Shown piece by piece: positions 1-8,091 of a stretch of 17,067 bases of DNA. The stretch comes from JBOFDP01 sp051647125 (GTDB taxonomy: Bacteria > Bacteroidota > Bacteroidia > Chitinophagales > Chitinophagaceae). Each line of letters opens with the position of its first letter. The stretch's first letter is position 1. The notes under the pieces were generated by a model, which saw only the letters and a list, made by a program, of their open reading frames with translations, had not been told where the DNA came from and did not search any database. The stretch covers positions 1 through 17,067 of the forward strand of contig JBOFDP010000022.1 of NCBI GenBank assembly GCA_051647125.1. Direction: 5' to 3'. The position numbers were made by a program, and so were the translations under genes.

Positions 1-594
1 AATTTAAAATATGATTACGCCCCTTTATCTTTAGGTAAATATAAAATTGTAATTACTAATACTAACAAGAAACGAGCTTTAGAAGAATCAAAATATAATG
101 AACGAAGAAAAGAATGTGAGTATGCTTTATCTAAATTACAAACTAAATTAGATATAAATGCTTTAGGAAATCTTTCCGAGAAAGAATTTGAAGAAAATGA
201 ATATCTTATTAAGAATACTATAGAAGCCAAAAGGGCTAAACATGCAGTATATGAAAATCAACGAACGTTGAAGGCTGTAGAAGCACTTAAAAAAAATGAT
301 ATTGTATTGTTTGGGAAATTAATGAATTTATCTCATATTTCTTTAAGAGATGATTATGAAGTAACAGGTAAAGAACTTGATACCTTAGTAGATTTAGCCT
401 GGAAGCAAGAGGGTGTATTAGGGGCAAGAATGACAGGGGCAGGATTTGGAGGGTGCGTTGTGAGTATTGTACAAGAAGATAAAATAAAGCCATTTATACA
501 AAACTTAGGCGAGGCTTATAAAAAGAAAATTGGCTATACTGCTGATTTTTATATAGCAAATGTAGGAGAGGGAGCAAAAAAATTAGATAGTTAG
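1..594 (+). CDS. galK: Galactokinase, C-terminal half (5' end outside window)
   Basis: Phosphorylates galactose to galactose-1-phosphate with ATP, the first committed step of the Leloir pathway, in the cytosol. The frame is open from base 1, so only about 197 C-terminal residues are seen, against roughly 385 in a whole enzyme. Visible family signatures are a TNTNKKRALxESKYNERRxE segment at about 58-120, an ENQRTL segment at about 256-273, and the glycine-rich GHMP-kinase motif 3 (ARMTGAGFGGC) at about 424-456. No internal start is needed; a TTG at 268 falls inside the conserved ENQRTL region and is not a gene start. A second sugar kinase follows 62 bp downstream on the same strand with no visible promoter or terminator between, so the two may be co-transcribed. 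Identification rests on recognised motifs and is firm; substrate specificity beyond galactose cannot be judged. Confidence 0.93.
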   Translation, partial: NLKYDYAPLSLGKYKIVITNTNKKRALEESKYNERRKECEYALSKLQTKLDINALGNLSEKEFEENEYLIKNTIEAKRAKHAVYENQRTLKAVEALKKNDIVLFGKLMNLSHISLRDDYEVTGKELDTLVDLAWKQEGVLGARMTGAGFGGCVVSIVQEDKIKPFIQNLGEAYKKKIGYTADFYIANVGEGAKKLDS

Positions 595-656
595 TTATTA
601 TATTGTATTCATCATGCAAGATTTTTATATTAGTAAATAATAAAAATTAAGAATAT

Positions 657-1742
657 ATGCAAGATACATTACAAAAAAATGCAGAAAAATTTAAGTTTGA
701 AGGAGAAATTTTATCTATAAAACCCATACTAGAGGGACATGTAAATGATACCTTTCTTATAGCTACCCATAAAAACAAAAAGTATATCTTGCAAAAGAAA
801 AATAAAAAAATTTTTCAAGATGTGCCTGCTATGATGGACAATATTATAAATGTAACAGGACATCTCAAAAGAAAAATTCAACAACAAGGTGGAAATCCCG
901 ATAGAGAGACTATTAACATTATCTTTACTGACAATAACCTTCCTTACTTTATAGACCCACTACAAGCATATTGGACCATGATGCTATGCATAGAAAACTG
1001 TATTACTTTCGAAAAAGCGGAGACTGAACAAATTACTTTTCAAGGGGGCTTAGGTACTGGTAAATTTCAGTCCATGCTTGCAGATTTTCAAGCTCCACTA
1101 AAAGATATTTTACCCGGATTTCATAATATCAAATTTAAGTTTGAGCAGTGGGAACAATCTATTAAAGAAGATAAATTAAATAGAAAAAAAGAACTTTTAA
1201 AAGAAATCTCTTGGATAGAAGATAGAAAAGATGAAATACTCGATTTTTGGACATTGGTAGAAACAAAGAAAATACCTACCCGAGTAACACATAATGATAC
1301 CAAAATTTCTAATTTTCTATTTGACAAAAAAACACAACAAGTCCTTTGTGCTATAGATCTTGACACTGTACAAAATAGTATTTGTCTAAATGATTTTGGA
1401 GATGCTATTCGTTCTTATACGAATACAGGTTTAGAAGATGATAAAAATTTGCATAATGTATCCATGTCCATAAATATGTTTAAGGCATATACTCGTGGTT
1501 ATATAAAAGAAGCCAAAGTATTTCTTACGCCAATAGAAATAGAATACTTAGCATTTTCCGCAAAATATATTGTATATGAACAGGTATTAAGATTTTTAAT
1601 GGATTATCTCAATGGAGATACCTATTATAAAATAAATTATCCTAACCATAATTTAATACGTACTCATGCTCAATATAAATTACTACAAAGTATAGAACTA
1701 CAGCTACCACAAATGCAAGAATTTGTAAAATCTTATGTTTAA
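657..1742 (+). CDS. NahK-like sugar kinase (APH-fold phosphotransferase family)
   Basis: A 361-residue soluble protein of the aminoglycoside-phosphotransferase/choline-kinase fold. It resembles N-acetylhexosamine 1-kinase (NahK), which phosphorylates GlcNAc or GalNAc at C1, and Bacteroidota proteins often mislabelled mucin desulfatase. Visible are the N-terminal nucleotide-binding segment GHVNDTFLI followed by YILQKKNKKIF (about residues 27-53), the catalytic-loop motif THNDTKISNFLF (His212, Asp214), and the metal-binding IDLDTV (Asp234, Asp236) followed by DFGDAIRS. In relatives I recall, IDLDTV is usually followed by MPG; here it is QNS, a local oddity. Sitting just after galK, it fits a galactose/amino-sugar salvage role, but that is inference: the family also contains kinases of other small molecules. 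The ATG at 657 places the first conserved block at the usual distance. No Shine-Dalgarno is visible. Confidence 0.75.
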   Translation: MQDTLQKNAEKFKFEGEILSIKPILEGHVNDTFLIATHKNKKYILQKKNKKIFQDVPAMMDNIINVTGHLKRKIQQQGGNPDRETINIIFTDNNLPYFIDPLQAYWTMMLCIENCITFEKAETEQITFQGGLGTGKFQSMLADFQAPLKDILPGFHNIKFKFEQWEQSIKEDKLNRKKELLKEISWIEDRKDEILDFWTLVETKKIPTRVTHNDTKISNFLFDKKTQQVLCAIDLDTVQNSICLNDFGDAIRSYTNTGLEDDKNLHNVSMSINMFKAYTRGYIKEAKVFLTPIEIEYLAFSAKYIVYEQVLRFLMDYLNGDTYYKINYPNHNLIRTHAQYKLLQSIELQLPQMQEFVKSYV

Positions 1743-1847
1743 CACTCTGTAATAAATTATTCAAAAAAAGCGTCCTTAGACCTTTCTTTTGGGCAATGAT
1801 TAAATTAACTCTATAAAAAAATTTATTTTATTTTGGTATTACATGCT

Positions 1848-1855
1848 TAATTTTG
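1848..1855 (+). promoter_or_regulatory. -7 promoter element of the bacilliredoxin-lgt-yajQ unit
   Basis: TAATTTTG fits the Bacteroidota -7 consensus TAnnTTTG and is followed by CAAGA as at several other gene heads here. It lies 42 bp upstream of the ATG at 1898. A TTTTG at 1831-1835 is too close to be a standard -33 element, so only the -7 half is convincing. Confidence 0.6.
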
Positions 1856-1897
1856 CAAGATATTTTATAGTATTATCTAAAACCTAAAATAAAACTT

Positions 1898-2311
1898 ATG
1901 TATCCAATAGAAATCGTACAACCCATGAAAGAACAATTAACAGACTATGGGTTTAAAGAATTGCTTAATTCTAGTGATGTAGAAAATATGTTGCTCTTGC
2001 AAGGTGTTGTCTTAGTAGTAATAAACTCTGTATGTGGATGTTCTGCAGGTTCGTGCAGACCTGGAGTATTACAAGCCCTAGTAAAATCTAACAAAAAACC
2101 TAATTACCTCTATACTAGTTTTGCAGGTTATGATGTTGAAGCTGTAAAAAAACTAAGAGAGCATTTACTCCCCTACCCTCCGTCCTCTCCTTCCATTGCG
2201 CTTTTTCAAGATGGTAAATTAGTATATTTTATAGAAAGGTATCAAATAGAAAGTAGCAATGCAGAGATAATAGCACAGCTTTTGAATGCAGCTTTTGAAA
2301 TATATTGTTAA
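1898..2311 (+). CDS. Bacilliredoxin, BrxA/BrxB (YphP/YqiW) family
   Basis: A 137-residue thioredoxin-fold protein of the family that removes bacillithiol from S-bacillithiolated proteins in Firmicutes and is widespread in Bacteroidota. The opening MYPIEIVQPMKEQL and the NSVCGC active site (Cys46, Cys48) followed by RPG are the family signature, and 137 residues is the usual size. Two further cysteines are notable: Cys53, five residues after the active site in AGSCRPG, where relatives I recall often have Ala, and the very last residue, Cys137. The Cys53 position could give an alternative disulfide partner, but I cannot judge how rare it is. It is the first gene of a tight unit with lgt (20 bp gap) and yajQ (20 bp gap), with a -7 promoter element upstream. 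Bacillithiol dependence is inferred from family only. Confidence 0.9.
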   Translation: MYPIEIVQPMKEQLTDYGFKELLNSSDVENMLLLQGVVLVVINSVCGCSAGSCRPGVLQALVKSNKKPNYLYTSFAGYDVEAVKKLREHLLPYPPSSPSIALFQDGKLVYFIERYQIESSNAEIIAQLLNAAFEIYC

Positions 2312-2331
2312 ATTATTAAATACGCTATAGC

Positions 2332-3447
2332 ATGTATCCTAACTTATATTTTTTAGTAAAAGATATTTTTGGTATAGATATTGAAATATTACGCCTTGTA
2401 AATACTTTTGGGCTGATGGTAGCCATTGCATTTATTGTTGCGATATGGTCTATTAGAAAAGAATTGTTTTTTAGAAAAAATTTATTCTCCCCTACTATTG
2501 TAAAAGAATGGGAGGGAAAACCTGCTTCTAATAAAGACTTACTAGTTAATGCCCTCATTGGTTTTATTTTAGGATTCAAAATTATTGGTATATTCTTTAT
2601 AAAAACTGCCAATAGCCAAGAATATATTTTATCTTCTGAAGGTAGTTGGTGGGGTGGTCTTTTATGTAGTGGGGTATTCACCTATTTTATATGGAAGGAC
2701 AAAAAGAAACATGCTTTACCCAAGCCTATACAAAAAGAAATCAGCATATATCCACATGATCGTGTTGGCGACATCCTTATTATTGCTGTAGTATTTGGAT
2801 TTCTTGGAGCTAAACTTTTTGACAATTTTGAAAATTGGGATAGGTTTATTAAAGATCCGATAGGCGAGCTTTTCTCTTTTAGCGGGCTTACTTTTTATGG
2901 TGGGTTAATTTTTGCTGCTATAGGATTGGAATATTATAGAAGAAAACATAAAATAGCTTTTTTCCCTTTGCTTGATAGTTTAGCTATTGCTACCATGCTC
3001 AGTTATGGTATTGGAAGATTAGGATGTCAAATATCTGGAGATGGCGATTGGGGCATTGCACATACTGCCCCAAACCCTTTTTCTTGGTTACCCAACTGGT
3101 TCTGGGCATATCAATATCCCAACAATGTACTAGGGATAGAACTTCCTTATCCGGTATATCCTACTCCTTTATATGAAGCTATTATTTGTATTGGATTATA
3201 TTTTATATTAAGATTTATTGGCAGGAAAACACCTATTGTAGGACTTGTAAGTGGTATTTACTTTATAATGAATGGGATGGAAAGATTTTTAATAGAATTA
3301 ATACGCGTAAACAATAAATACCATATCGGAAATTTATCTTTTACTCAAGCTGAACTTATAGCTTTATGCCTCTTTTTTTTAGGAGTTTTTATAACTATAA
3401 AACAAATACGAATGTATAAAAAAGAAAAAATTTTATCTCAATCATAA
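2332..3447 (+). CDS. lgt: Prolipoprotein diacylglyceryl transferase
   Basis: Inner-membrane enzyme that moves a diacylglyceryl group from phosphatidylglycerol to the lipobox cysteine of prelipoproteins, the first step of lipoprotein maturation. The 371-residue protein has about seven hydrophobic segments and the Lgt signature GRLGCQISGDGDWG at residues 228-241, with its conserved arginine and SGDG; this is the Bacteroidota form of the classic GRxGNFxNGE motif. It is longer than the roughly 290-residue Escherichia coli enzyme, as usual in this phylum; the extra length includes the loop near residues 45-65 and the region around residues 118-135. It starts 20 bp after the bacilliredoxin stop and ends 20 bp before yajQ, so all three probably share one mRNA. 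A predicted lipoprotein substrate is encoded in this window at 9274-9411. Confidence 0.95.
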   Translation: MYPNLYFLVKDIFGIDIEILRLVNTFGLMVAIAFIVAIWSIRKELFFRKNLFSPTIVKEWEGKPASNKDLLVNALIGFILGFKIIGIFFIKTANSQEYILSSEGSWWGGLLCSGVFTYFIWKDKKKHALPKPIQKEISIYPHDRVGDILIIAVVFGFLGAKLFDNFENWDRFIKDPIGELFSFSGLTFYGGLIFAAIGLEYYRRKHKIAFFPLLDSLAIATMLSYGIGRLGCQISGDGDWGIAHTAPNPFSWLPNWFWAYQYPNNVLGIELPYPVYPTPLYEAIICIGLYFILRFIGRKTPIVGLVSGIYFIMNGMERFLIELIRVNNKYHIGNLSFTQAELIALCLFFLGVFITIKQIRMYKKEKILSQS

Positions 3448-3467
3448 ATTAAAAATATATATTTATT

Positions 3468-3959
3468 ATGCCTTCTTTTGATATTGCCAGTAAAGTAGAT
3501 GTACAAGCTCTTGATAATGCCGTAAACAATACTAAAAAAGAAATTACAACACGTTACGATTTTAAAGATGCTTATGTTATTATAGACCTTAACAAAAAAG
3601 ATTTTACCCTTCATATAGAAACGGATGATGATATGAAAATGGGACAAATTCTTGACCTCTTGCTTACCCGTGCCGTAAAACAAAATATACAAGCTCAGGC
3701 ATTTGATTTGAGTAAGGAGTCTGTCCAAAGTGGAAAGTATGTAAAAAAAGAAATTAAAGTAATTAATGGATTGGAACAAGAAGTTGCTAAAAAAATCAAT
3801 AAAGCCATAAAATCTTCAGGGATGAAAGTACAGTCTCAAATTATGGATGATTTTATACGAGTTACAGGGAAAAAAATTGACGACTTACAAGCTATTATCA
3901 AATTCTGCGAAACCAATAATTTTTCAGTTCCTTTGCAATTTGTGAATATGCGTAGCTAA
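3468..3959 (+). CDS. yajQ: YajQ family nucleotide-binding protein
   Basis: A 163-residue soluble protein of the YajQ (UPF0234/DUF520) family, two tandem ferredoxin-like domains that bind nucleotides; a Xanthomonas member has been reported to bind cyclic di-GMP and act in regulation. The whole sequence follows the family: N-terminal MPSFDIASKVDVQALDNAVN, then TRYDFKD, a conserved KKDFTLHIETDDDMKM stretch, and the second domain with VTGKKIDDLQ and the typical FVNMRS end. Length is exactly as expected. It is the third gene of the bacilliredoxin-lgt-yajQ unit. The ATG at 3468 gives the standard N-terminus. No obvious hairpin terminator follows; the next 145 bp hold the rpsO promoter region. Exact cellular role in this phylum is unknown. 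Confidence 0.95.
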   Translation: MPSFDIASKVDVQALDNAVNNTKKEITTRYDFKDAYVIIDLNKKDFTLHIETDDDMKMGQILDLLLTRAVKQNIQAQAFDLSKESVQSGKYVKKEIKVINGLEQEVAKKINKAIKSSGMKVQSQIMDDFIRVTGKKIDDLQAIIKFCETNNFSVPLQFVNMRS

Positions 3960-3983
3960 TGTCTACCTAACCCCATAAGATAA

Positions 3984-4048
3984 AAACTTTCTATAAAATT
4001 AGAAATAGACTTTGATAGATTTCATAAAAAAATAAACTTTCTATAAAA
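3984..4048 (+). repeat. Pair of 15-bp direct repeats ahead of rpsO
   Basis: AAACTTTCTATAAAA occurs exactly at 3984-3998 and again at 4034-4048, a 50 bp period. The second copy ends six bases before the rpsO -7 element and therefore covers its -33 zone. It could be a regulator site, a duplicated promoter half, or chance in AT-rich DNA. Confidence 0.5.
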
Positions 4049-4054
4049 AATACT

Positions 4055-4062
4055 TATATTTG
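4055..4062 (+). promoter_or_regulatory. -7 promoter element of rpsO
   Basis: TATATTTG matches TAnnTTTG and is followed by CAAGG. The expected transcription start near 4068 would leave a leader of about 35 nt before the rpsO ATG. No TTG is present at the -33 distance; that zone is instead filled by the second copy of the AAACTTTCTATAAAA repeat. Confidence 0.65.
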
Positions 4063-4103
4063 CAAGGAATTTTAGTACATTATTATTAATAAAAAAGAAA
4101 TTT

Positions 4104-4373
4104 ATGGCAGTAGTTGCAGAACGTAAAATTGAGATATTTAAAGAGTTTGGACAAGATGTAAAAAATACAGGCTCCATAGAAGCGCAAGTCGCATTACTTA
4201 CCGAAAATATTCATAGTGTTTCCCAACACTTACGAATTCATAAAAAGGACTTTTCTTCTAACCGTGGATTGTTAAAAATGGTAGGTCAAAGAAAAAGATT
4301 ACTTAGATATCTACAACGAAAAAACCTTACTCAATACCGTGAGCTTATTGCTAAGTTAGGTCTTAGAAAATAA
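4104..4373 (+). CDS. rpsO: 30S ribosomal protein S15
   Basis: Small-subunit protein that binds the central domain of 16S rRNA early in assembly and contributes to an intersubunit bridge. The 89-residue product has the normal length and the standard blocks: an N-terminal GQDVKNTGSIEAQVALLTENI helix region, HKKDFSSNRGLLKMVGQRKRLLRYL around residues 46-70, and the LGLRK end. It carries its own -7 promoter 42 bp upstream and is followed by a strong hairpin terminator at 4383-4418, then pnp. The rpsO-pnp order is an old and widespread arrangement. In Escherichia coli S15 represses its own translation through its leader; no comparable fold is evident in the short leader here. Confidence 0.98.
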   Translation: MAVVAERKIEIFKEFGQDVKNTGSIEAQVALLTENIHSVSQHLRIHKKDFSSNRGLLKMVGQRKRLLRYLQRKNLTQYRELIAKLGLRK

Positions 4374-4382
4374 AATATTCTT

Positions 4383-4418
4383 TTATCCCAAGTTCAAAAA
4401 GATTTGGGATAATTTTTT
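4383..4418 (+). terminator. Hairpin terminator between rpsO and pnp
   Basis: A perfect 9-bp stem, TTATCCCAA at 4383-4391 with TTGGGATAA at 4404-4412, a 12-nt loop, and then TTTTTT. It starts 10 bases after the rpsO stop. I see no TAnnTTTG promoter between it and pnp, so pnp expression may depend on read-through or on a promoter I do not recognise. Confidence 0.85.
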
Positions 4419-4455
4419 ATATCCTTTTTTTCAATTTAAAATTTAATTTTTTATT

Positions 4456-6579
4456 ATGTTTAGGCAACCAATATGCGTATCTATTGATTTAGGTAACGAA
4501 AACGAAATATTTATAGAAACAGGTAAATTAGCACGCCAAGCCAATGGGTCAGTAACTATACGCCAAGGTAATTGCATTATGTTAGCTACAGTATGTGCCA
4601 AAAAAGAACCTAAAGAAGGACAAGATTTTTTCCCTCTTACTGTAGATTATATGGAAAAATATTCTTCCGCAGGAAAAATACCCGGTTCTTTTTTTAAACG
4701 TGAGGGAAAACTCTCTGATTATGAAGTACTTATCAGTCGCTTGGTAGATAGAGCTATACGTCCTCTTTTTCCAGAAGATTATTTTTGTGATGTGCAAATT
4801 ATTATTACACTTCTCTCTTCTGATCCTAATGTAGCCCCTGATTCATTAGCTGGTTTAGCAGCATCAGCAGCATTAGCAGTATCAGATGTGCCTATTACTG
4901 AATATATCTCAGAAGTACGTGTAGCTAGAATAAATGGAGATTATATTATAAATCCATCTCCCCAAGACATTGCTAAAGCCGATATAGAATTAATGGTTGG
5001 TGGTAGTAAAAAGAATTTAGTTATGATAGAGGGAGAAGCAAAAGAATGTAGTGAAGAGGATTTTATAAAGTCTTTACAAATTGCTCACGATGCTATCAAA
5101 AAACAAATAAAAGCACAACTTAATCTTAGGGAACAAGTAGGTAACCCTACCAAAGCAGATTATAAAAAGCCTATTACTCATGATGAATTAAAGAAAGAAA
5201 TAGAAAACTATGGAAGAGGTAAGGTATTGGAAGTATGTCGGTCAAAAACAGACAAACAAAAACGCACAGAAGAATTAAATAATATTATAAAACAATTTAT
5301 TGAAAATAAAGGAGAATCTTTTTCTAATGAACATAAAGATTTATCTAAAAAATATTATGAAGATCTAAAATGGGAAGTAGTAAGAAATATAATTTTGGAT
5401 GAAAATATACGCCTTGATGGGCGAGATTATACAACTATTCGTCCACTTACCATGGAAACAGATTTCTTACCCACACCTCATGGTTCTGCATTATTTACAC
5501 GTGGCGAAACTCAGGCATTGGCAACAGTTACTTTAGGAACCAAACTAGATGAACAACTTTTAGAATCAGCCTCTTTTACAGAATATGCCAAATTCTTACT
5601 TCATTATAACTTCCCTCCATACTCTACAGGTGAAGTAAAACCTTTAAGATCGGTAGGACGAAGAGAAATAGGGCATGGTAATTTAGCTCTGCGTTCTCTA
5701 AAAGCTCTTATCCCTGATCACAATGATTATCCTTATACTATACGTGTAGTAAGTGAAGTTTTAGAATCTAACGGTTCCTCTTCTATGGCTACAGTATGTG
5801 TTTCCTCCTTAGCATTAATGGATGCCGGCGTACCTTTTCCTAAACATGTAGCAGGAATAGCAATGGGACTTATCACCAGAAAAACAGATAATAAATATGC
5901 CATACTAACCGATATATTAGGAGATGAAGATCATCTAGGAGATATGGATTTTAAACTTACTGGTACTAGAGAAGGTATTTGTGGTGTACAAATGGATATT
6001 AAAATAGATGGTTTAAGTATGGAACTTATGGCGGAGGCTATAGAACATGCAAAAAAAGCAAGACTCTTTATTTTGGATAAGCTATATAACTGTATCTCTA
6101 CTCCTCGAAGTGAGCTAAAAGTAAATGCTCCACGTTGTGAAAAATTAATTATTGATAAAGAATTTATTGGAGCTGTTATAGGTCCGCAAGGAAAAGTAAT
6201 ACAAGAAATACAACGTGTTACAGAAGCTACTATTACCATAGAAGAAATAGATAATAAAGGAATAGTAAGTATTTTTTCAAATAATAAAGAAGCATTAGAA
6301 AAAGCTTTGCAAACGGTTAAGGGAATAGTAGCAGTACCTATAATAGGAGAAATATATGAAGCCACCGTAAAATCAATACAACCTTATGGTGCCTTTATAG
6401 AATTTTTACCTGGCAAACAAGGACTTTTACATATTAGTGAAATAGAACATCGACGCTTAGAAAATTTAGATGGTATACTTACAGAAAATGATGTTATCCA
6501 AGTGAAATTAATTGGTATGGATAATAAAACTGGGAAATTCAAATTTAGTAGAAAAGTATTATTACCAAAAGCAAATTAA
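4456..6579 (+). CDS. pnp: Polyribonucleotide nucleotidyltransferase (PNPase)
   Basis: Phosphorolytic 3'-to-5' exoribonuclease of RNA turnover, acting as a homotrimer in the cytosol. The 707 residues contain the full domain set: a first RNase PH domain (about 12-220), the helical linker (about 240-310), the second, catalytic RNase PH domain (about 320-545) with the conserved GDEDHLGDMDFKLTGT stretch holding the metal-binding aspartates, a KH domain with its GxxG loop as GPQG (576-579), and a C-terminal S1 domain from about residue 631 (VKSIQPYGAFIEF). Length is normal and nothing is missing. It lies downstream of rpsO and its terminator, and is followed by its own hairpin. The ATG at 4456 gives the expected first strand; no Shine-Dalgarno is visible. 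Confidence 0.98.
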   Translation: MFRQPICVSIDLGNENEIFIETGKLARQANGSVTIRQGNCIMLATVCAKKEPKEGQDFFPLTVDYMEKYSSAGKIPGSFFKREGKLSDYEVLISRLVDRAIRPLFPEDYFCDVQIIITLLSSDPNVAPDSLAGLAASAALAVSDVPITEYISEVRVARINGDYIINPSPQDIAKADIELMVGGSKKNLVMIEGEAKECSEEDFIKSLQIAHDAIKKQIKAQLNLREQVGNPTKADYKKPITHDELKKEIENYGRGKVLEVCRSKTDKQKRTEELNNIIKQFIENKGESFSNEHKDLSKKYYEDLKWEVVRNIILDENIRLDGRDYTTIRPLTMETDFLPTPHGSALFTRGETQALATVTLGTKLDEQLLESASFTEYAKFLLHYNFPPYSTGEVKPLRSVGRREIGHGNLALRSLKALIPDHNDYPYTIRVVSEVLESNGSSSMATVCVSSLALMDAGVPFPKHVAGIAMGLITRKTDNKYAILTDILGDEDHLGDMDFKLTGTREGICGVQMDIKIDGLSMELMAEAIEHAKKARLFILDKLYNCISTPRSELKVNAPRCEKLIIDKEFIGAVIGPQGKVIQEIQRVTEATITIEEIDNKGIVSIFSNNKEALEKALQTVKGIVAVPIIGEIYEATVKSIQPYGAFIEFLPGKQGLLHISEIEHRRLENLDGILTENDVIQVKLIGMDNKTGKFKFSRKVLLPKAN

Positions 6580-6602
6580 GCATACACAGAAATTTATCTC
6601 TT

Positions 6603-6638
6603 AAAAAAAGCTATCTTAAATATTTAGGATAGTTTTTT
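6603..6638 (+). terminator. Hairpin terminator after pnp
   Basis: CTATC at 6611-6615 pairs with GATAG at 6628-6632; an inner TTAAA/TTTAG part closes it, and A7 on the left and T6 on the right extend the stem. The flanking A and T runs would let it act in both directions, but both neighbours are on the + strand. It begins 23 bp after the pnp stop. Confidence 0.8.
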
Positions 6639-6721
6639 GTTAATATTATAAATAAAAATATAATTAAAATCATAAAGAATATAATTTTTTTATATCGAGT
6701 TTCTATAATATGCTTTTTTTA

Positions 6722-6758
6722 TTTTGTAGACAATTATATAAGAAATAGCTTAATTTTG
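6722..6758 (+). promoter_or_regulatory. Promoter of eno
   Basis: TAATTTTG at 6751-6758 matches the -7 consensus. TTTTG at 6722-6726 is a candidate -33 element with 24 bp between them, slightly longer than the usual 19-21. The expected leader is about 19 nt to the ATG at 6783. Confidence 0.6.
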
Positions 6759-6782
6759 TAAACAAATAAAATATTAAATATT

Positions 6783-8069
6783 ATGAGTCAAATTTTAAAA
6801 GTTCATGCTCGCCAAATTTTAGACAGTCGTGGAAATCCTACTGTGGAATGCGATGTTATTTTAAAATCCGGTGTACTAGGTCGTGCGGCTGTACCTTCTG
6901 GTGCTTCCACAGGAATGCACGAAGCTGTAGAACTACGTGATAAAGGGAAAAAATATATGGGCAAAGGTGTACTAAAAGCAGTAGATAATGTCAATAAAAT
7001 TATTGCTAAAAAATTAATAGGAGAAAATGTATTTGACCAAAAAGGGTTGGACAATATGATGATCCAATTGGATGGTACTCCTAACAAAGCAAAATTAGGG
7101 GCTAATGCTATTTTAGCAGTCAGTATGGCTATAGCACAAGCAGCAGCAGGAGAAAAGAAAGTACCTCTTTATAAATATTTAGACAGACGTGCTAATACGC
7201 TCCCCATTCCTATGATGAATATTTTGAATGGTGGTGTACATGCAGATAATAAAATTGATTTTCAGGAGTTTATGATTATGCCCGTAGGAGCACCTTCTTT
7301 TAGTGAAGCTCTACGCTGGGGCACGGAAGTATTTCATCATTTAAAAACCGTATTGAAGAAAGAAGGATATAGTACAAATGTTGGAGATGAAGGAGGATTT
7401 GCTCCTGATATTCAAAGTAATGAAGAAGCTATTGAGTTAGTAATAAAGGCTATAGAAGTTGCTGGATACAAACCTGGCAAACAAATTGCGATTGCATTAG
7501 ATGCCGCATCAACCGAAATGTATGATAAAGAAACAAAAACCTATACATTCTATAAAAGTACGCAAAAGAAACTTATCGCTGATGAAATGGTAAAATTCTG
7601 GGAAACTTGGATTAATAAATATCCTATTAATTCTATCGAAGACGGAATGGCTGAAGACGATTGGGAGGCATGGAAAAATCTTACTACAACAATAGGAGCT
7701 TCCTGCCAATTGGTTGGAGATGATTTATTTGTAACCAATGTAAAACGTTTAGAACAAGGTATTCAACAAGGTATTGGAAATAGCATATTAGTTAAAGTTA
7801 ACCAAATTGGGACTATTACAGAAACTATTGCAGCAGTAAAAATGGCTCAGAAAAATGGCTATAATTCTGTGATGAGTCATAGAAGTGGCGAAACTGAAGA
7901 TACTACTATTGCAGACTTGGCAGTGGCTCTAAGTTGTGGACAAATAAAAACAGGTTCAGCAAGTCGTACGGACAGAATGGCAAAATACAACCAACTTATT
8001 CGCATAGAAGAAAAATTGGGAGAAAAAGCTATTTTTCCAAGAAATAAAATCAAATTTGGTAAACAATAA
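6783..8069 (+). CDS. eno: Enolase (phosphopyruvate hydratase)
   Basis: Interconverts 2-phosphoglycerate and phosphoenolpyruvate in glycolysis and gluconeogenesis; in some bacteria it also partners the RNA degradosome. The 428-residue sequence is a complete bacterial enolase: N-terminal ARQILDSRGNPTVE and AAVPSGASTG loop, GDEGGFAPD, the metal ligands in SIEDGMAEDDW (Glu286, Asp287) and GDDLFVTN, the catalytic lysine in LVKVNQIG (Lys338), and the substrate loop SHRSGETED (365-373). It has its own promoter element and ends at a terminator shared with the converging phosphatase gene, so it is probably monocistronic. Placement near pnp invites thought of a degradosome link, but the genes have separate terminators and promoters, so this is only adjacency. 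Confidence 0.98.
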   Translation: MSQILKVHARQILDSRGNPTVECDVILKSGVLGRAAVPSGASTGMHEAVELRDKGKKYMGKGVLKAVDNVNKIIAKKLIGENVFDQKGLDNMMIQLDGTPNKAKLGANAILAVSMAIAQAAAGEKKVPLYKYLDRRANTLPIPMMNILNGGVHADNKIDFQEFMIMPVGAPSFSEALRWGTEVFHHLKTVLKKEGYSTNVGDEGGFAPDIQSNEEAIELVIKAIEVAGYKPGKQIAIALDAASTEMYDKETKTYTFYKSTQKKLIADEMVKFWETWINKYPINSIEDGMAEDDWEAWKNLTTTIGASCQLVGDDLFVTNVKRLEQGIQQGIGNSILVKVNQIGTITETIAAVKMAQKNGYNSVMSHRSGETEDTTIADLAVALSCGQIKTGSASRTDRMAKYNQLIRIEEKLGEKAIFPRNKIKFGKQ

Positions 8070-8091
8070 ATTCTTATTTATAAATAAAAAT

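Noticed and set aside
268..594. Separate short gene starting at TTG 268
   Set aside because: The frame is open from base 1 and the upstream residues are galactokinase; 268 is inside a conserved segment, so this is one partial galK.
1766..1795. Possible terminator after the NahK-like gene
   Set aside because: Only a 3-bp GTC/GAC core with mismatches outside it; too weak to call.
3438..3779. 113-residue antisense frame over yajQ
   Set aside because: Low-complexity F/Y/I-rich shadow of the lysine-rich yajQ coding strand; no family recognised.
5931..6365. 144-residue antisense frame inside pnp
   Set aside because: Composition follows the reverse complement of pnp codons; no domain, promoter or start context.
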